Counted from the stretch's first letter, positions 42,364 to 51,795 are shown. The stretch: DNA of 64,000 nucleotides from Pseudoselenomonas ruminantium (GCA_015058655.1 SVBX01000002.1:149691-213690); one strand, 5' to 3'. Notes: generated from the letters alone by a model not told the origin. Numbers and translations are program-made.

Positions 42364-42649
42364 ATGCAACATGAATATATGAAGCTTGTGCCCCAAAATA
42401 TAAATGTGACTTTTACGGATATACATATCTCTCCCACTAAAGGGGAGAGTATCTGCGTATAATTTGGAACGCCCTACAGAACGTGGCTTTGACAGGGCGG
42501 AATATGTACTTCCTGCCTGCTATCTAAAAAAGTGCATGGGCTTTACAGAGGACGAGGAATATACCTTGCGCCAGTTTGTGAAGAACAACAGTCCTCTTAT
42601 CTGGGAAATTGCCCGTGAGGATGGTGAAATTGTCTCTGATTTTGATTGA
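42364..42649 (+). pseudogene. Frameshifted small hypothetical gene
   Basis: ATG at 42364 opens a frame of 32 codons ending GESICV and a stop at 42460-42462. An adjacent frame continues from there, NLERPTERGFDRAEYVLPAC and 41 more residues to a stop at 42647-42649. One added base near 42460 would join them into a protein of about 95 residues. The product is not recognised. Either the gene is broken or the sequence has an error at this point. Confidence 0.5.
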
Positions 42650-42844
42650 CTTGAACAAATATAGAGATAGTGTTTCAAGGTATGATTATCTCGGTAAATG
42701 AAGTTTGCACCGAAAATCCGGTTATTCGCGATATTCTATTTAGGTTTTGATGGTCTTCTTCGATATATTGGTAGGTGCATTTTGCAGTGCAAGCATGAAA
42801 TTGCTAATTGATATGTAGATGCTCAAGAAGGAGACTGATGTATC

Positions 42845-43618
42845 ATGGGGATTCAGAATGTCCAGGCTCAAGGTGTGATGTTTGATGAGGGAATTGCTTC
42901 TGCGCGGTTGCCTGTGCAGTCTGGCAAGGCTGGTGGTGTATCCTATCTTGAGGTGCTGCAATCAGTGCAGGGGCCGGCTCAGAGCCTGGAAGAGATGTGG
43001 AAAAGTTCCTTTGAGAAGTATTTCCATCAAAGTTCCAGCCAATATTTCTACCATGTAATGGATGCGCCGAGTATTTCTGCAAATACATGGCAGCATAATG
43101 ACTTCCCGCGTGACGAGCTGATGAGGGAAAATATCGACAGTTCTGTGTTCTCGTGGCAGCCATCGCGGGGCAATCCCTCTCAGCTTGATGCCAGGGTTCA
43201 GGCAAGAGCGCAGGCTACCCTGGGCAAGAACTCGATAATAGTGCCTTCGGAGCTGGAGGAGAGAATGCGCCAGGACCCTGCTTTGGCAAAGAAGGTCATG
43301 GCCAATATTGACAGGGTATATGAGTTTCATCGTCCTATGCCGCAAATGACTCTTCCGGGTACGAAATTTTATGGAACCAAGATGTATGGTTCTGTTATTA
43401 TCCTCAATAAAGATGGCGAAGTTGAAAATGCTTGTGTTACCAGTGGTGGCGGTGTGCTGGGGCCGGATGAGAGGACTTTGCGCCAGATAGAGGAAGAGCA
43501 GGCAAAGAAGCAGAGGCGCAAGGATGAGAATCGCAGGTTGGTTCAGGAAGCTGCAATAGATTATTATAACAATCGATTGGATACGCTTCGTTACAGCCAG
43601 TCACCCCTTTTCCTTTAA
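42845..43618 (+). CDS. Hypothetical protein
   Basis: A 257-residue protein without membrane segments or signal peptide. The N-terminal half is low in recognisable motifs. Residues 135-205 form the best conserved-looking part (PSELEERMRQDPALAKKVM, then LPGTKFYGTKMYGSVIILNK), and the tail is a charged helix (RTLRQIEEEQAKKQRRKDEN). The layout recalls small DUF proteins of Firmicutes (DUF6033-like), but I am not sure. AAGGAG lies upstream of the ATG. Confidence 0.7.
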   Translation: MGIQNVQAQGVMFDEGIASARLPVQSGKAGGVSYLEVLQSVQGPAQSLEEMWKSSFEKYFHQSSSQYFYHVMDAPSISANTWQHNDFPRDELMRENIDSSVFSWQPSRGNPSQLDARVQARAQATLGKNSIIVPSELEERMRQDPALAKKVMANIDRVYEFHRPMPQMTLPGTKFYGTKMYGSVIILNKDGEVENACVTSGGGVLGPDERTLRQIEEEQAKKQRRKDENRRLVQEAAIDYYNNRLDTLRYSQSPLFL

Positions 43619-43695
43619 GTTCCTTGCAGGTTGCCATCCTTTGTGTTATTATAGGTAAGGTTAAATGGAGATGTTGCGCAAGGGAGGCTTGAAAC

Positions 43696-43923
43696 TTGCT
43701 TACTTTGATGATGGTGCTGGATGCTATCGTGGCCATCGTGCTCATTGCTTCTATCCTGGGCCAGGAGGCTAAGTCTGCTGGCATGGGCGGCATGGGCGGC
43801 GGTGCCGATACGGTGTTTTCCAGCAAGGCGCGGGGCATGGATGCGCTGCTGGCGCGGGTGACGGTGGTATTTGCCATCCTGTTTGCCGTGATTACGATTG
43901 TGATTGCCCGCATGACTAACTAA
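43696..43923 (+). CDS. secG: Preprotein translocase subunit SecG
   Basis: A 75-residue protein with two membrane helices joined by a Gly-rich loop (GMGGMGGGADTVFSSKARGMD), the usual SecG layout. It supports SecYE during export. The start is TTG at 43696, 8 bases after GGGAGG; ATG codons at 43708 and 43711 are too far from it and would cut the first helix. Confidence 0.92.
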   Translation: MLTLMMVLDAIVAIVLIASILGQEAKSAGMGGMGGGADTVFSSKARGMDALLARVTVVFAILFAVITIVIARMTN

Positions 43924-43937
43924 TTGAAGCTTCTTTG

Positions 43938-43966
43938 AGCGTTCCCGGATTACCGGGGGCGCTTTT
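43938..43966 (+). terminator. Intrinsic terminator after secG
   Basis: AGCGTTCCCGG and CCGGGGGCGCT with an ATTA loop, then four T. Confidence 0.82.
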
Positions 43967-44019
43967 AGATTTAGATTGGGAATGCAGACTGATATTCCCA
44001 TTATGAGAGGATGACAGGA

Positions 44020-44763
44020 ATGATTTTGCCGGGGGCAGAGCCTTTTTTCTTGCCCGGAGGAAAGCGCGGGGTACTCTTGATTCATGGCTTTACTGGATTG
44101 CCAGCTGAGCTCTTGCTTTTGGGGCAGTATCTCAATAAGAGGGGCTATACGGTGCTGGGGGTGCGCCTGGCGGGCCATGCCACTGCCGTGGAGGATATGA
44201 GCCATATGACCGGGGAGGACTGGATGGACTCCGTGCGAGATGGCTATGCCTTGCTCTCTGGCATCTGCGAGGATATTTCCGCTGTGGGTCATTCCATGGG
44301 GGGGCTGCTGGCCTTGCGGTTGGCGGCGGAGAAGCCGCTGGAACGCCTGGTGACTTTGGCGGCTCCTGCCATCATCCATCCGGGGTGGGGGGTGGAGAAA
44401 CTTCCGCCCAAGGGAGAGTGCGTGGGGCAGTATGTGCCTAAGGCTCGGCGCAACCTCAAGAATGTGCCGGAGGCAGTGAACCGCACTTACCGCAAGATGC
44501 CCCTGCTTTGCGTCCATGAGCTCCTTGCGGTCATGGAAGCAGCGAAGAAGTGCATGGAGAAGATTGAGCTTCCTATACTGATCGTGCACAGTTATGGGGA
44601 TCATACGGCAGATCCCAGGAGCGCCGATTATATCTATGAGCATGTGAAGAGTTCGGAGAAAGAGATTTTTTGGCTGGAGAAGGCGGGGCATTTGCTGCCC
44701 CTGGAGCCGGAACGGGAGCTGGTCTTTGCAAGGACGGCAGCTTTCTTGGACGAGGAAGGTTGA
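44020..44763 (+). CDS. Carboxylesterase, Est30-like alpha/beta hydrolase
   Basis: A 247-residue serine hydrolase. The oxyanion region is VLLIHGFTGLPAE, the nucleophile elbow is GHSMGG, the acid is in VHSYGDHTADP and the His is in EKAGHLLPLE. This is the Est30/monoacylglycerol-lipase-like type that frequently sits between secG and rnr in Firmicutes, as here. Start at 44020 gives a 9-base spacing from GAGAGG; the ATG at 44011 touches that site and is less likely. Confidence 0.9.
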   Translation: MILPGAEPFFLPGGKRGVLLIHGFTGLPAELLLLGQYLNKRGYTVLGVRLAGHATAVEDMSHMTGEDWMDSVRDGYALLSGICEDISAVGHSMGGLLALRLAAEKPLERLVTLAAPAIIHPGWGVEKLPPKGECVGQYVPKARRNLKNVPEAVNRTYRKMPLLCVHELLAVMEAAKKCMEKIELPILIVHSYGDHTADPRSADYIYEHVKSSEKEIFWLEKAGHLLPLEPERELVFARTAAFLDEEG

Positions 44764-44773
44764 GGCCTTCGGC

Positions 44774-44872
44774 TTACTTTTTCTTTGGCGCAAAGAAAAA
44801 GTAAAAAAAAGAAAACGCGGACTGAAATCACATCGTGTGATTTCCGCGTCCGCGGGGCCCATCCATGGGCCC
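44774..44872. repeat. Cluster of three palindromes upstream of rnr
   Basis: Three hairpins follow each other: a 14-bp arm TTACTTTTTCTTTG (44774-44787 with 44791-44804), GAAATCACA with TGTGATTTC (44824-44844) nested in GCGGA/TCCGC, and GGGCCCA with TGGGCCC (44855-44872). They look like a repeat element of the REP or MITE kind. The first can end the esterase transcript. Confidence 0.6.
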
Positions 44873-44941
44873 TGGGGTTCGGGTAGTACGAGTGTTTGTG
44901 TGGTACGGATTGTACGGAATTTTATTTTGGAGCAAGAATGT

Positions 44942-47623
44942 ATGGAATTGAAAGAACGTATTTTGGCTTATATGCGCGAGGCTGCTTATAAGCCGCTTTT
45001 GGCAGAGGAGCTGGCTGAGGATCTGGAGCTCAGCGAAGAAGAGCAGGTGGCTTTCTCTGAGGCTTTGGAGGAATTGGAGCAGGAAGGAGCCATCATCAGG
45101 AATCGCAGCGATCGCTATGGCACTCCTGCCCGCATGCATCTGGTGGTGGGGCGGCTTTCCATGACTGCCAAGGGCTTTGGCTTCATCATCCCGGATGTGC
45201 GTGAGAATGATGAAGAGACGGATGTTTTCGTGCCGGGGCCAGGCATTGGCTCTGCCATGCACGGGGATAGAGTGGTGGCTCGTGTCACCCCTTCGGAGCA
45301 GGAGGGGCGTTCCCGCGAGGGAGAAATCCTGCGGATTTTGGAGCGGGCCAACGAGAAGATTGTGGGCACCTTTGAAAGCAGCAAGACCTTTGGCTTTGTG
45401 ACCCCTGACAATACCAAGCTCACCCAGGATATCTTCATCCCCAAGAAGCAGATTCACGGGGCCAAGACCGGCAGCAAGGTAGTGGTGGAAATCACCAAGT
45501 GGCCCGATGGCCGCAGGAGTGCAGAGGGAAATGTCATCGAGATTCTGGGCAAGGTGGGAGATCCTGGCGTGGATGTGCTCTCTGTCATGCGCCAGTATGA
45601 CCTGTCTGAGACTTTCCCAAAGGCTGTCCAGCAGGCGGCAGAGGCCGTGGAGCAGGAGCCTTCTCCTGAGGAGTATCGTGGCCGTCGTGACCGCCGCAAT
45701 TTCCCCATTGTCACCGTAGACGGTGAGGATTCCAAGGATTTGGACGATGGTGTCTATGCCTACAAGAAGGATGACGGTTCCTACTTCCTGGGGGTCTACA
45801 TCGCTGATGTGAGCCACTATGTACGGGAGAACCAGCCCCTTGATGTTGAGGCAAGGGAGCGGGGCACCAGCGTCTATCTGGTAGACCGGGTGATTCCCAT
45901 GCTGCCCAAGGAGCTTTCCAACGGCATCTGCAGCCTGAACGCTGGCGTTGACCGCCTTTCCATGGCCTGCGAGATGCAGATTTCCCCGGAAGGCGAGATT
46001 ACCAGCTATGAGATCATCCCTGCGGTAATCCATGTCTACCGTCGCTTGACCTACAATATGGTGAACAAGGTACTGGTGGAAAAGGCTGAGCCCTATGTGT
46101 CTGATAATGAAGACATCAAAGAAATGCTGGAAACCCTGGCTGAAATTCGCAATTTGCGCAAGAAGATTCGTCACGCCCGTGGCTCCATCGACTTCGAGCT
46201 GCCGGAGATAAAGGTGAAGCTGGACGAGAAGGGGCATCCTGTGGCTCTCATAAAGAGGGAAGGCTCCCTGGCTGAGTCCATCATCGAGGAGTGCATGCTC
46301 TCTGCCAATGAGACTGTGGCCAAGCATATGGATCTCAGGCATAAGCCTTTCATTTACCGCGTCCACGAGCAGCCCAGCGAGGAGAAGATCCAGCGCTTCA
46401 ATGACCTGCTGGCAGCTTTTGGTCTTTTCGTCCGTCAGGACGAGGCCGGACACATCCAGCCCATGGATGTGGAGAAGGTGCTGGAAAAGGTGCAGGGGAG
46501 GCCCGAGGAGCGCATCATCTCCACCGTGGCCCTGCGCTCCATGCAGCAGGCCCGCTACAGCGAGCTGTCCCTGGGCCATTTCGGCCTGGCGGCCCGCTAC
46601 TACACCCACTTTACCTCGCCAATCCGCCGCTATCCCGACTTGATTGTCCACAGATTGCTGCGTGAAGAAATGGCTGAGGGCGGCATGCCCAAGGAAAGGG
46701 AAGCCAAACTCAAATCCATGCTGCCGGAAATCGCCGACCATGCCTCTGCTCGTGAGCGGGTGGCCATAGAGGCAGAGCGCGAGACTACGGACATGAAGAA
46801 AATCGAGTACATGGCCCAGTTCGTGGGCGAGGAATTCACCGGTGTCATCAGCGGCGTCACTGCCTTCGGCATCTTCGTGGAGCTGGATAACGGCGTGGAG
46901 GGCTTGGTGCATGTCTCCACCATGATAAACGATTTCTATGAGTACCGCGAAGACCTCTATGCCATGGTGGGCGAGCGCACCCAGCAGCAGTACCGCTTGG
47001 GTGATGAGGTGCAGATCGTGCTGGTGAGGGCCAATGTGGAAGAACGCAATCTGGACTTCGTGCTGAAGGACAATGGAGCAGATGATGCCCAGGCATTGAA
47101 AAATGCTGTGGGCGGCGGGCGCAAAGGCGGCGGCAAGCCCAGGGCTGACAGGAAAGAACGGGACAGGAACCGGAGCGGCAAGAAGCGCGGTCCCAAGGAT
47201 GGGGATTTGGTGGCTTCCGTTTTGGATGAGATACCTGACGATGGCAAAAACAAGAGCCAGCGCAAAGGTCGTAACTCCAAGAGGCGCGGTTCCTCAGGAG
47301 AAAAAATCTCCCGTCCTGCCGGGGATAAGCCTGCCAAGGGCAGGGCTTCCCGTGCCCAAGAGCGCAGCACTGACCGCACAGGCAGGGCTGGCCGCGCTGC
47401 CCGTGAGACTTTGGGCAGGAAGAGCAGCAACGGCAGGAGCCGCGAGGAGCGCCGGGAGGGAGATTACCACCGGGTGAAGATCACGGGGCTGAATTCTGCT
47501 GTGTGGCCGGATCCTCCCGGCTACCGTGAGAAGAAGGAGCAGGAAATGCGCCGTGAAGGTGCGCCCAAAGGCCGTCCTCACCTCAACCGCAAGACTGAGG
47601 GCGGTACGGGCAATTCCAAGTAA
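44942..47623 (+). CDS. rnr: Ribonuclease R
   Basis: An 893-residue 3'-5' exoribonuclease that degrades structured RNA. In order it has an N-terminal winged helix (1-60), two cold-shock domains (about 70-230), the RNB catalytic domain with TVDGEDSKDLDDGV and the C-terminal RNB segment YTHFTSPIRRYPDL, and an S1 domain (about 640-720). A long basic, disordered tail (about 725-893) rich in K, R and G follows. Start at 44942 is set by GGAG 9 bases upstream; a longer frame would run through the palindromes. smpB follows, the classical neighbour in trans-translation. Confidence 0.96.
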   Translation: MELKERILAYMREAAYKPLLAEELAEDLELSEEEQVAFSEALEELEQEGAIIRNRSDRYGTPARMHLVVGRLSMTAKGFGFIIPDVRENDEETDVFVPGPGIGSAMHGDRVVARVTPSEQEGRSREGEILRILERANEKIVGTFESSKTFGFVTPDNTKLTQDIFIPKKQIHGAKTGSKVVVEITKWPDGRRSAEGNVIEILGKVGDPGVDVLSVMRQYDLSETFPKAVQQAAEAVEQEPSPEEYRGRRDRRNFPIVTVDGEDSKDLDDGVYAYKKDDGSYFLGVYIADVSHYVRENQPLDVEARERGTSVYLVDRVIPMLPKELSNGICSLNAGVDRLSMACEMQISPEGEITSYEIIPAVIHVYRRLTYNMVNKVLVEKAEPYVSDNEDIKEMLETLAEIRNLRKKIRHARGSIDFELPEIKVKLDEKGHPVALIKREGSLAESIIEECMLSANETVAKHMDLRHKPFIYRVHEQPSEEKIQRFNDLLAAFGLFVRQDEAGHIQPMDVEKVLEKVQGRPEERIISTVALRSMQQARYSELSLGHFGLAARYYTHFTSPIRRYPDLIVHRLLREEMAEGGMPKEREAKLKSMLPEIADHASARERVAIEAERETTDMKKIEYMAQFVGEEFTGVISGVTAFGIFVELDNGVEGLVHVSTMINDFYEYREDLYAMVGERTQQQYRLGDEVQIVLVRANVEERNLDFVLKDNGADDAQALKNAVGGGRKGGGKPRADRKERDRNRSGKKRGPKDGDLVASVLDEIPDDGKNKSQRKGRNSKRRGSSGEKISRPAGDKPAKGRASRAQERSTDRTGRAGRAARETLGRKSSNGRSREERREGDYHRVKITGLNSAVWPDPPGYREKKEQEMRREGAPKGRPHLNRKTEGGTGNSK

Positions 47624-47653
47624 CGCATAGTGAACATTATTAAGCGTGTCAAC

Positions 47654-47738
47654 AAGCCTTCCCCTCTGGGGAAGGCTTAATATGGCATTTCTAACGACGC
47701 TTGCTGTAAAAATAGCAGGCGGGGATCTCCCGTCTGCT
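47654..47738. repeat. Two palindromes between rnr and smpB
   Basis: AAGCCTTCCCC with GGGGAAGGCTT (47654-47678), without a T tract, and AGCAGGCGGG with CCCGTCTGCT (47714-47738). The first shares the GCCTTCCCC...GGGGAAGGC core with the long repeat at 51583-51713, which points to a repeat family. Confidence 0.6.
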
Positions 47739-47766
47739 TAAAAATTAGCGAAGAAAGGTGGAGGCT

Positions 47767-48240
47767 ATGGGAAAACAGAATGCTGCCATCAAGATTGTGT
47801 GCGAGAACCGCAAAGCTCGCCACGACTTCTTCATACATGAGACCTTTGAAACGGGCCTGGAGCTGAAGGGCACGGAGGTGAAAAGCCTCCGGGCAGGCAA
47901 GGCCAATCTGAAAGACAGCTACGCCTTTATCAAAAATGGCGAGGTCTTTGTGGAGCACATGCATATCAGCCCTTACGAGCAGGGCAATATCTTCAACCAC
48001 GACCCCCTGCGGGTGCGGCGCCTGCTGATGCACAAGGCAGAGATTGTGAAGCTTTTCAGCCAGACCAGGGAAAAAGGCTTCACGCTGGTGCCCCTGAAGA
48101 TTTACTTCAAGCATGGCCGGGCCAAGCTCGAACTGGCCCTGGCCTCCGGCAAGCACAACTACGACAAGCGTGCCGACCTGCAGGCCAAGGCTGCCAAGAG
48201 GGATATTGAAAGGGCCTTGAAGGACAGGCAAAGATTTTAA
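47767..48240 (+). CDS. smpB: SsrA-binding protein SmpB
   Basis: A 157-residue protein that binds tmRNA and brings it to stalled ribosomes. Typical parts are [30 protein letters not shown] and the basic C-terminal tail [17 protein letters not shown]. Start at 47767 follows AGGTGGAGG. No tmRNA gene is seen in the window. The stop codon overlaps the stop of the convergent gene by 4 bases. Confidence 0.97.
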   Translation: MGKQNAAIKIVCENRKARHDFFIHETFETGLELKGTEVKSLRAGKANLKDSYAFIKNGEVFVEHMHISPYEQGNIFNHDPLRVRRLLMHKAEIVKLFSQTREKGFTLVPLKIYFKHGRAKLELALASGKHNYDKRADLQAKAAKRDIERALKDRQRF

Positions 48241-48737
48241 GATTCTGTAGCATCTGCTGCTTTAGGCGGCAGGTGCTTTTCTTTTGCCGTTTCAGAGGGG
48301 GCAAGTTCTTTTTCGATGCCGGGCAGGAAGAGTGCCAGCACTTCCTCCACCTGGGAGGACATGGCGATGCCTGTCTTGCACCAGAGGGCGAAGTGCTCGC
48401 AGTTATTGTTCACCAGGCTGTAGCCCTTTTGTCCGATTTTGCTGCGGGCCCGTTCTACGGTTTCACGAGAGGAGAAAATCGGCATATTTTCTCCGAAAAT
48501 CCTTTTCAGCAGCCAGTCAAGGAGGTTCTTGTGGTTGCTGTCCCCGTTCAGCACATAGAGGGTGTCGCTGCCGGACATGAATTCTGACAGGCTGGTTTCC
48601 ATGATGATGCCTTCGGAAACCAGCGGATTACTTTCTTTATAGTAGTGGATGACCCGTCCGTTTCCTGCATAGATGCCAAAATGCTGGTAGCCCCGATGCT
48701 TCACATAGATGATATCGCCGCTTGCTGCTTGTGCCAT
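48237..48737 (-). CDS. LRAT/NlpC-P60-like domain protein
   Basis: A 166-residue protein with the circularly permuted papain-like fold of the LRAT group. The catalytic His is in [20 protein letters not shown] and the Cys in [11 protein letters not shown]. Such proteins act on acyl or peptide bonds; the true substrate in bacteria is mostly unknown. AAAGGAGC lies 8 bases before the chosen ATG; an ATG seven codons upstream is less likely. It ends tail to tail with smpB. Confidence 0.82.
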   Translation of the reverse strand: MAQAASGDIIYVKHRGYQHFGIYAGNGRVIHYYKESNPLVSEGIIMETSLSEFMSGSDTLYVLNGDSNHKNLLDWLLKRIFGENMPIFSSRETVERARSKIGQKGYSLVNNNCEHFALWCKTGIAMSSQVEEVLALFLPGIEKELAPSETAKEKHLPPKAADATES

Positions 48738-48813
48738 TGTTGTTGCTCCTTTGTGCATTTATTTGTTGCTTACTATTCTAGGTGGACAAAGATAAATCCT
48801 TGCAAGCCTTTGC

Positions 48814-48841
48814 TTGATTTTTATGTGTAATGTTGTATAAT
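48814..48841 (+). promoter_or_regulatory. Promoter of the ABC transporter operon
   Basis: TTGATT, 16-base spacer, TATAAT, 51 bases before the binding-protein gene. No T-box or riboswitch pattern is recognised in the short leader. Confidence 0.6.
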
Positions 48842-48892
48842 AAAACCTGTCTACTTACAGGAAACAAATATTACAAAAAGGTGGGGATTGAT

Positions 48893-49894
48893 ATGTTAAG
48901 CGTGAAAAAACTCAAAGGGATGGTGGCGGCGGCTCTGTTTGCCACGGCGGCCCTGACGGCTGGCTGCGGCGGTGGTGACCAGGCTGCGGGCAGCGGTGAG
49001 AAGACTTATCATGTGGGCATTGTGCAGCTGGTGGAGCATAATGCTCTGGATGCGGCCAACAAGGGCTTTGTGGACGGTTTGAAGGAGCGTGGCTTCGAGG
49101 AGGGCAAGAACCTCACCATAGACCGGCAGAATGCCCAGGCTGACCAGTCCAACCTGCAGAACATCGCCCAGCGCTTCGTCAGCGCCAAGCTGGACCTCAT
49201 CTGCGCCATCGCTACCCCTGCGGCTCAGACCATGGCCAATGCCACCAAGGATATTCCCATCCTGGGCACGGCCATCACGGATTATGAGGGAGCCAAGCTG
49301 GTGAAGAGCAACAAGGAACCGGGCGGCAATGTTTCCGGCACCAGCGACATGAACCCCATCAAGGAACAGGTGGATCTGCTCTTGAAAATCAAGCCGGATG
49401 CCAAGGTCATCGGCACCATCTATTCCTCCAGCGAGGTGAACTCCGAGGTGCAGATCAAGGCCATGACGGAGTACGCCGAGAGCAAGGGGCTGACGGTGAA
49501 GGTGGCTACCATTTCTACCGTCAATGACATTCAGCAGGCTGCCCAGAGCCTGATTGGTTCCGTGGATGCCTTCTATGAGCCTACGGACAATGTGGTGGCT
49601 TCTGCCATGCCTACCCTTATCGACATCACCAATGCCGCCAAGGTGCCTGTCATCTGTGGCGAGCCTAACATGCTGAAGGCTGGCGGTCTTGCTACCTATG
49701 GCATCGACTATTACAAGCTGGGTGTGCAGACGGGCTACATGGCAGCTGATGTGCTGAATGGCAAGGCCAGGACGGAAACCCTTCCTGTGGAGCTGGCCAA
49801 GGAATTGAAGGTATCTGTCAACAAGAAGGCCGCAGACCTTCTGGGCATAACAATTCCTGAAGATGTGCTGAAGGATGCGGAGGTTGTTGAGTAA
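48893..49894 (+). CDS. ABC transporter substrate-binding lipoprotein, TrpX-like
   Basis: A 333-residue lipoprotein of the ABC_sub_bind family. The signal peptide ends at the lipobox LTAGC (Cys at residue 25). The mature part has GIVQLVEHNALDAANKGF and GEPNMLKAGGLATYGIDYY, typical of this two-lobed family linked to tryptophan, tyrosine or related ligands. Start at 48893 follows AAGGTGGGGAT. The permease begins directly at the next base. Confidence 0.88.
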   Translation: MLSVKKLKGMVAAALFATAALTAGCGGGDQAAGSGEKTYHVGIVQLVEHNALDAANKGFVDGLKERGFEEGKNLTIDRQNAQADQSNLQNIAQRFVSAKLDLICAIATPAAQTMANATKDIPILGTAITDYEGAKLVKSNKEPGGNVSGTSDMNPIKEQVDLLLKIKPDAKVIGTIYSSSEVNSEVQIKAMTEYAESKGLTVKVATISTVNDIQQAAQSLIGSVDAFYEPTDNVVASAMPTLIDITNAAKVPVICGEPNMLKAGGLATYGIDYYKLGVQTGYMAADVLNGKARTETLPVELAKELKVSVNKKAADLLGITIPEDVLKDAEVVE

Positions 49895-50767
49895 ATGGAT
49901 TTGGTTGTTTCAACCGTCTCACAAGGGCTCCTCTGGGCTCTGCTGGCGATTGGAGTTTATCTGACTTTCAGGGTGCTGGATATCGCTGACCTCACGGTGG
50001 AAGGTTCCTTCCCTTTGGGGGCGGCGGTGGCAGCCTCCCTCTTGACGGCGGGCTGGCAGCCCATTCCCGCCATTTTCATGGCCTGCGTGGCGGGCATGAT
50101 TTCCGGGGTGGTGACGGGCTTCCTCTGCACGAAGCTGAAGATTCCGGCGCTGCTGGCGGGGATTCTTACCATGATTGCCCTCTATTCCGTCAATCTGCGG
50201 GTGATGGGCAAGGCCAATCTGCCGCTGTTGCAGCAGGACACCATCTTCACCATCTTCCCCGTGGGGGGAGACAAGAGCATGACAGTGCTGATTATCGGCG
50301 CTGTGGTGGTGCTCTTGGTATCTTTGGCCTGCTACTGGTTCTTCGGCACGGAAATCGGGGCGGCTGTCCGGGCTACGGGCAACAATCCCCATATGATTCG
50401 CGCCAACGGCATTGACACGGATGTGATGATTGTCCTGGGGCTGTTGCTTTCCAACGGTTTGGTGGCTATCTCCGGGGCTTTGGTGGCCCAGAGCAATGGC
50501 TTTGCGGATGTGGGCATGGGGGTAGGTACCATCGTCATCGGCCTGGCTTCCGTGATTATCGGCGAGGTGCTCTTCGGCACCCGCAGCTTCAAGAACTGCC
50601 TGATTTCCGTTATCCTGGGCTCTATCGTCTATAGGGCAGTCATTGCCATCGTCCTGCAGATGGGCATGCCGCCCAATGACCTAAAGCTCTTTACGGCGGT
50701 GCTGGTGGCCATCGCCTTGTCCCTGCCGCTGATTCAGGCGCGCTGGCGCAAGATGCGCAGGGTATGA
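49895..50767 (+). CDS. ABC transporter permease, LivH-like
   Basis: A 290-residue membrane protein with about eight to nine helices, LivH/BPD_transp_2 type. It begins immediately after the stop of the binding-protein gene, so translation is coupled. Partner of the TrpX-like lipoprotein and the ATPase that follows. Confidence 0.9.
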   Translation: MDLVVSTVSQGLLWALLAIGVYLTFRVLDIADLTVEGSFPLGAAVAASLLTAGWQPIPAIFMACVAGMISGVVTGFLCTKLKIPALLAGILTMIALYSVNLRVMGKANLPLLQQDTIFTIFPVGGDKSMTVLIIGAVVVLLVSLACYWFFGTEIGAAVRATGNNPHMIRANGIDTDVMIVLGLLLSNGLVAISGALVAQSNGFADVGMGVGTIVIGLASVIIGEVLFGTRSFKNCLISVILGSIVYRAVIAIVLQMGMPPNDLKLFTAVLVAIALSLPLIQARWRKMRRV

Positions 50768-50780
50768 GGGGGCGGCTGTT

Positions 50781-51575
50781 ATGTTAGATATCAAGGATAT
50801 TTCCAAGACATTCAATCCCGGCACCATTACGGAAAAGCTGGCCCTCAGGAAACTTTCCCTGCATCTTGCGCCGGGGGATTTCGTGACGGTCATCGGCGGC
50901 AATGGGGCAGGAAAGTCTACTCTTTTGAATTCTATCGCGGGCACTTTCCCGGTGGATACGGGCAGCATCACCATTGCGGGCACGGATATCACCAAGTGGC
51001 CGGAGTACAAGCGGGCCAAGTTTATCGGCAGGGTCTTCCAGGACCCCATGATGGGCACGGCGGCCAATATGATGATAGAGGAAAATCTGGCTATCGCCTC
51101 CCGCCGGGGGCGGACGCCTACGCTCAGATGGAGTTCCTCCGACAAGGAACGGGGACATTTCCGCGAGCTTCTGGCGGGCCTGCATCTGGGGCTGGAGGAC
51201 AGGCTGGAGTCCAAGGTGGGGCTTCTCTCCGGCGGCCAGCGCCAGGCTCTGACCTTGCTGATGGCTACCATGGTGCGGCCTCAGCTCCTGCTGCTGGATG
51301 AGCATACGGCAGCCCTTGACCCCAAGACGGCGGAAAAGGTGCTGGACCTCACCAGGAAAGTGGTGGAGGAGCAGCAGCTCACCACTTTGATGATCACCCA
51401 CAACATGCGGGATGCCCTGCGGTTGGGCAACCGGCTTATCATGATGTACGACGGGCGCATTCTGGTGGATGTGGCAGGGGAGGAGAAGAAGAACCTCTCC
51501 GTGAGGGATTTGCTGGCCATGTTCGAAAAGGCGGCAGGCAGCGAGCTTACCAGCGACAGCCTGCTCCTGAGCTGA
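50781..51575 (+). CDS. ABC transporter ATP-binding protein
   Basis: A 264-residue ATPase with Walker A GGNGAGKST, signature LLSGGQRQALT and Walker B LLLLDEHTAALDPKTAE (His in place of the common Pro). It energises uptake through the permease upstream. It closes the three-gene operon, which ends in a long inverted repeat. Confidence 0.92.
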   Translation: MLDIKDISKTFNPGTITEKLALRKLSLHLAPGDFVTVIGGNGAGKSTLLNSIAGTFPVDTGSITIAGTDITKWPEYKRAKFIGRVFQDPMMGTAANMMIEENLAIASRRGRTPTLRWSSSDKERGHFRELLAGLHLGLEDRLESKVGLLSGGQRQALTLLMATMVRPQLLLLDEHTAALDPKTAEKVLDLTRKVVEEQQLTTLMITHNMRDALRLGNRLIMMYDGRILVDVAGEEKKNLSVRDLLAMFEKAAGSELTSDSLLLS

Positions 51576-51582
51576 AAAAATT

Positions 51583-51720
51583 GCCTTCCCCGCTGGGGAA
51601 GGGGGACCGCGAAGCGGTGGATGAGGTGGCATACTAACGGCGGTGGCTAACTTAAGTGCCTGCCGCACCTCATCCGTCAGCCTTCGGCTGCCACCTTCCC
51701 CATAGGGGAAGGCTTTTTTT
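51583..51720. repeat. Long imperfect inverted repeat, about 50-base arms
   Basis: The left arm starts GCCTTCCCC and contains GGATGAGGTG; the right arm has CACCTCATCC and ends GGGGAAGGC followed by seven T. Arms also contain their own small hairpins (CCGCGAAGCGG, GCCTTCGGC). This form is known as a multicopy intergenic repeat in gut Firmicutes. Here it also serves as a terminator for the ABC operon. Confidence 0.8.
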
Positions 51721-51795
51721 ACAGTCAATACTTGTGATATACTGTTGCGGTAACTGTTTGATTTTGGAAATCTGAGCAAGAAAAGGGATGAATTG

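Noticed and set aside
42760..42785. Possible sigma-54 promoter (TTGGTAGG...TTTTGCA)
   Set aside because: The distance between GG and GC is 12 rather than 10 bases.
48241..48892. Search for a tmRNA gene near smpB
   Set aside because: No sequence with tRNA-Ala-like ends and a tag reading frame was found; the region holds the LRAT-like gene and a promoter.
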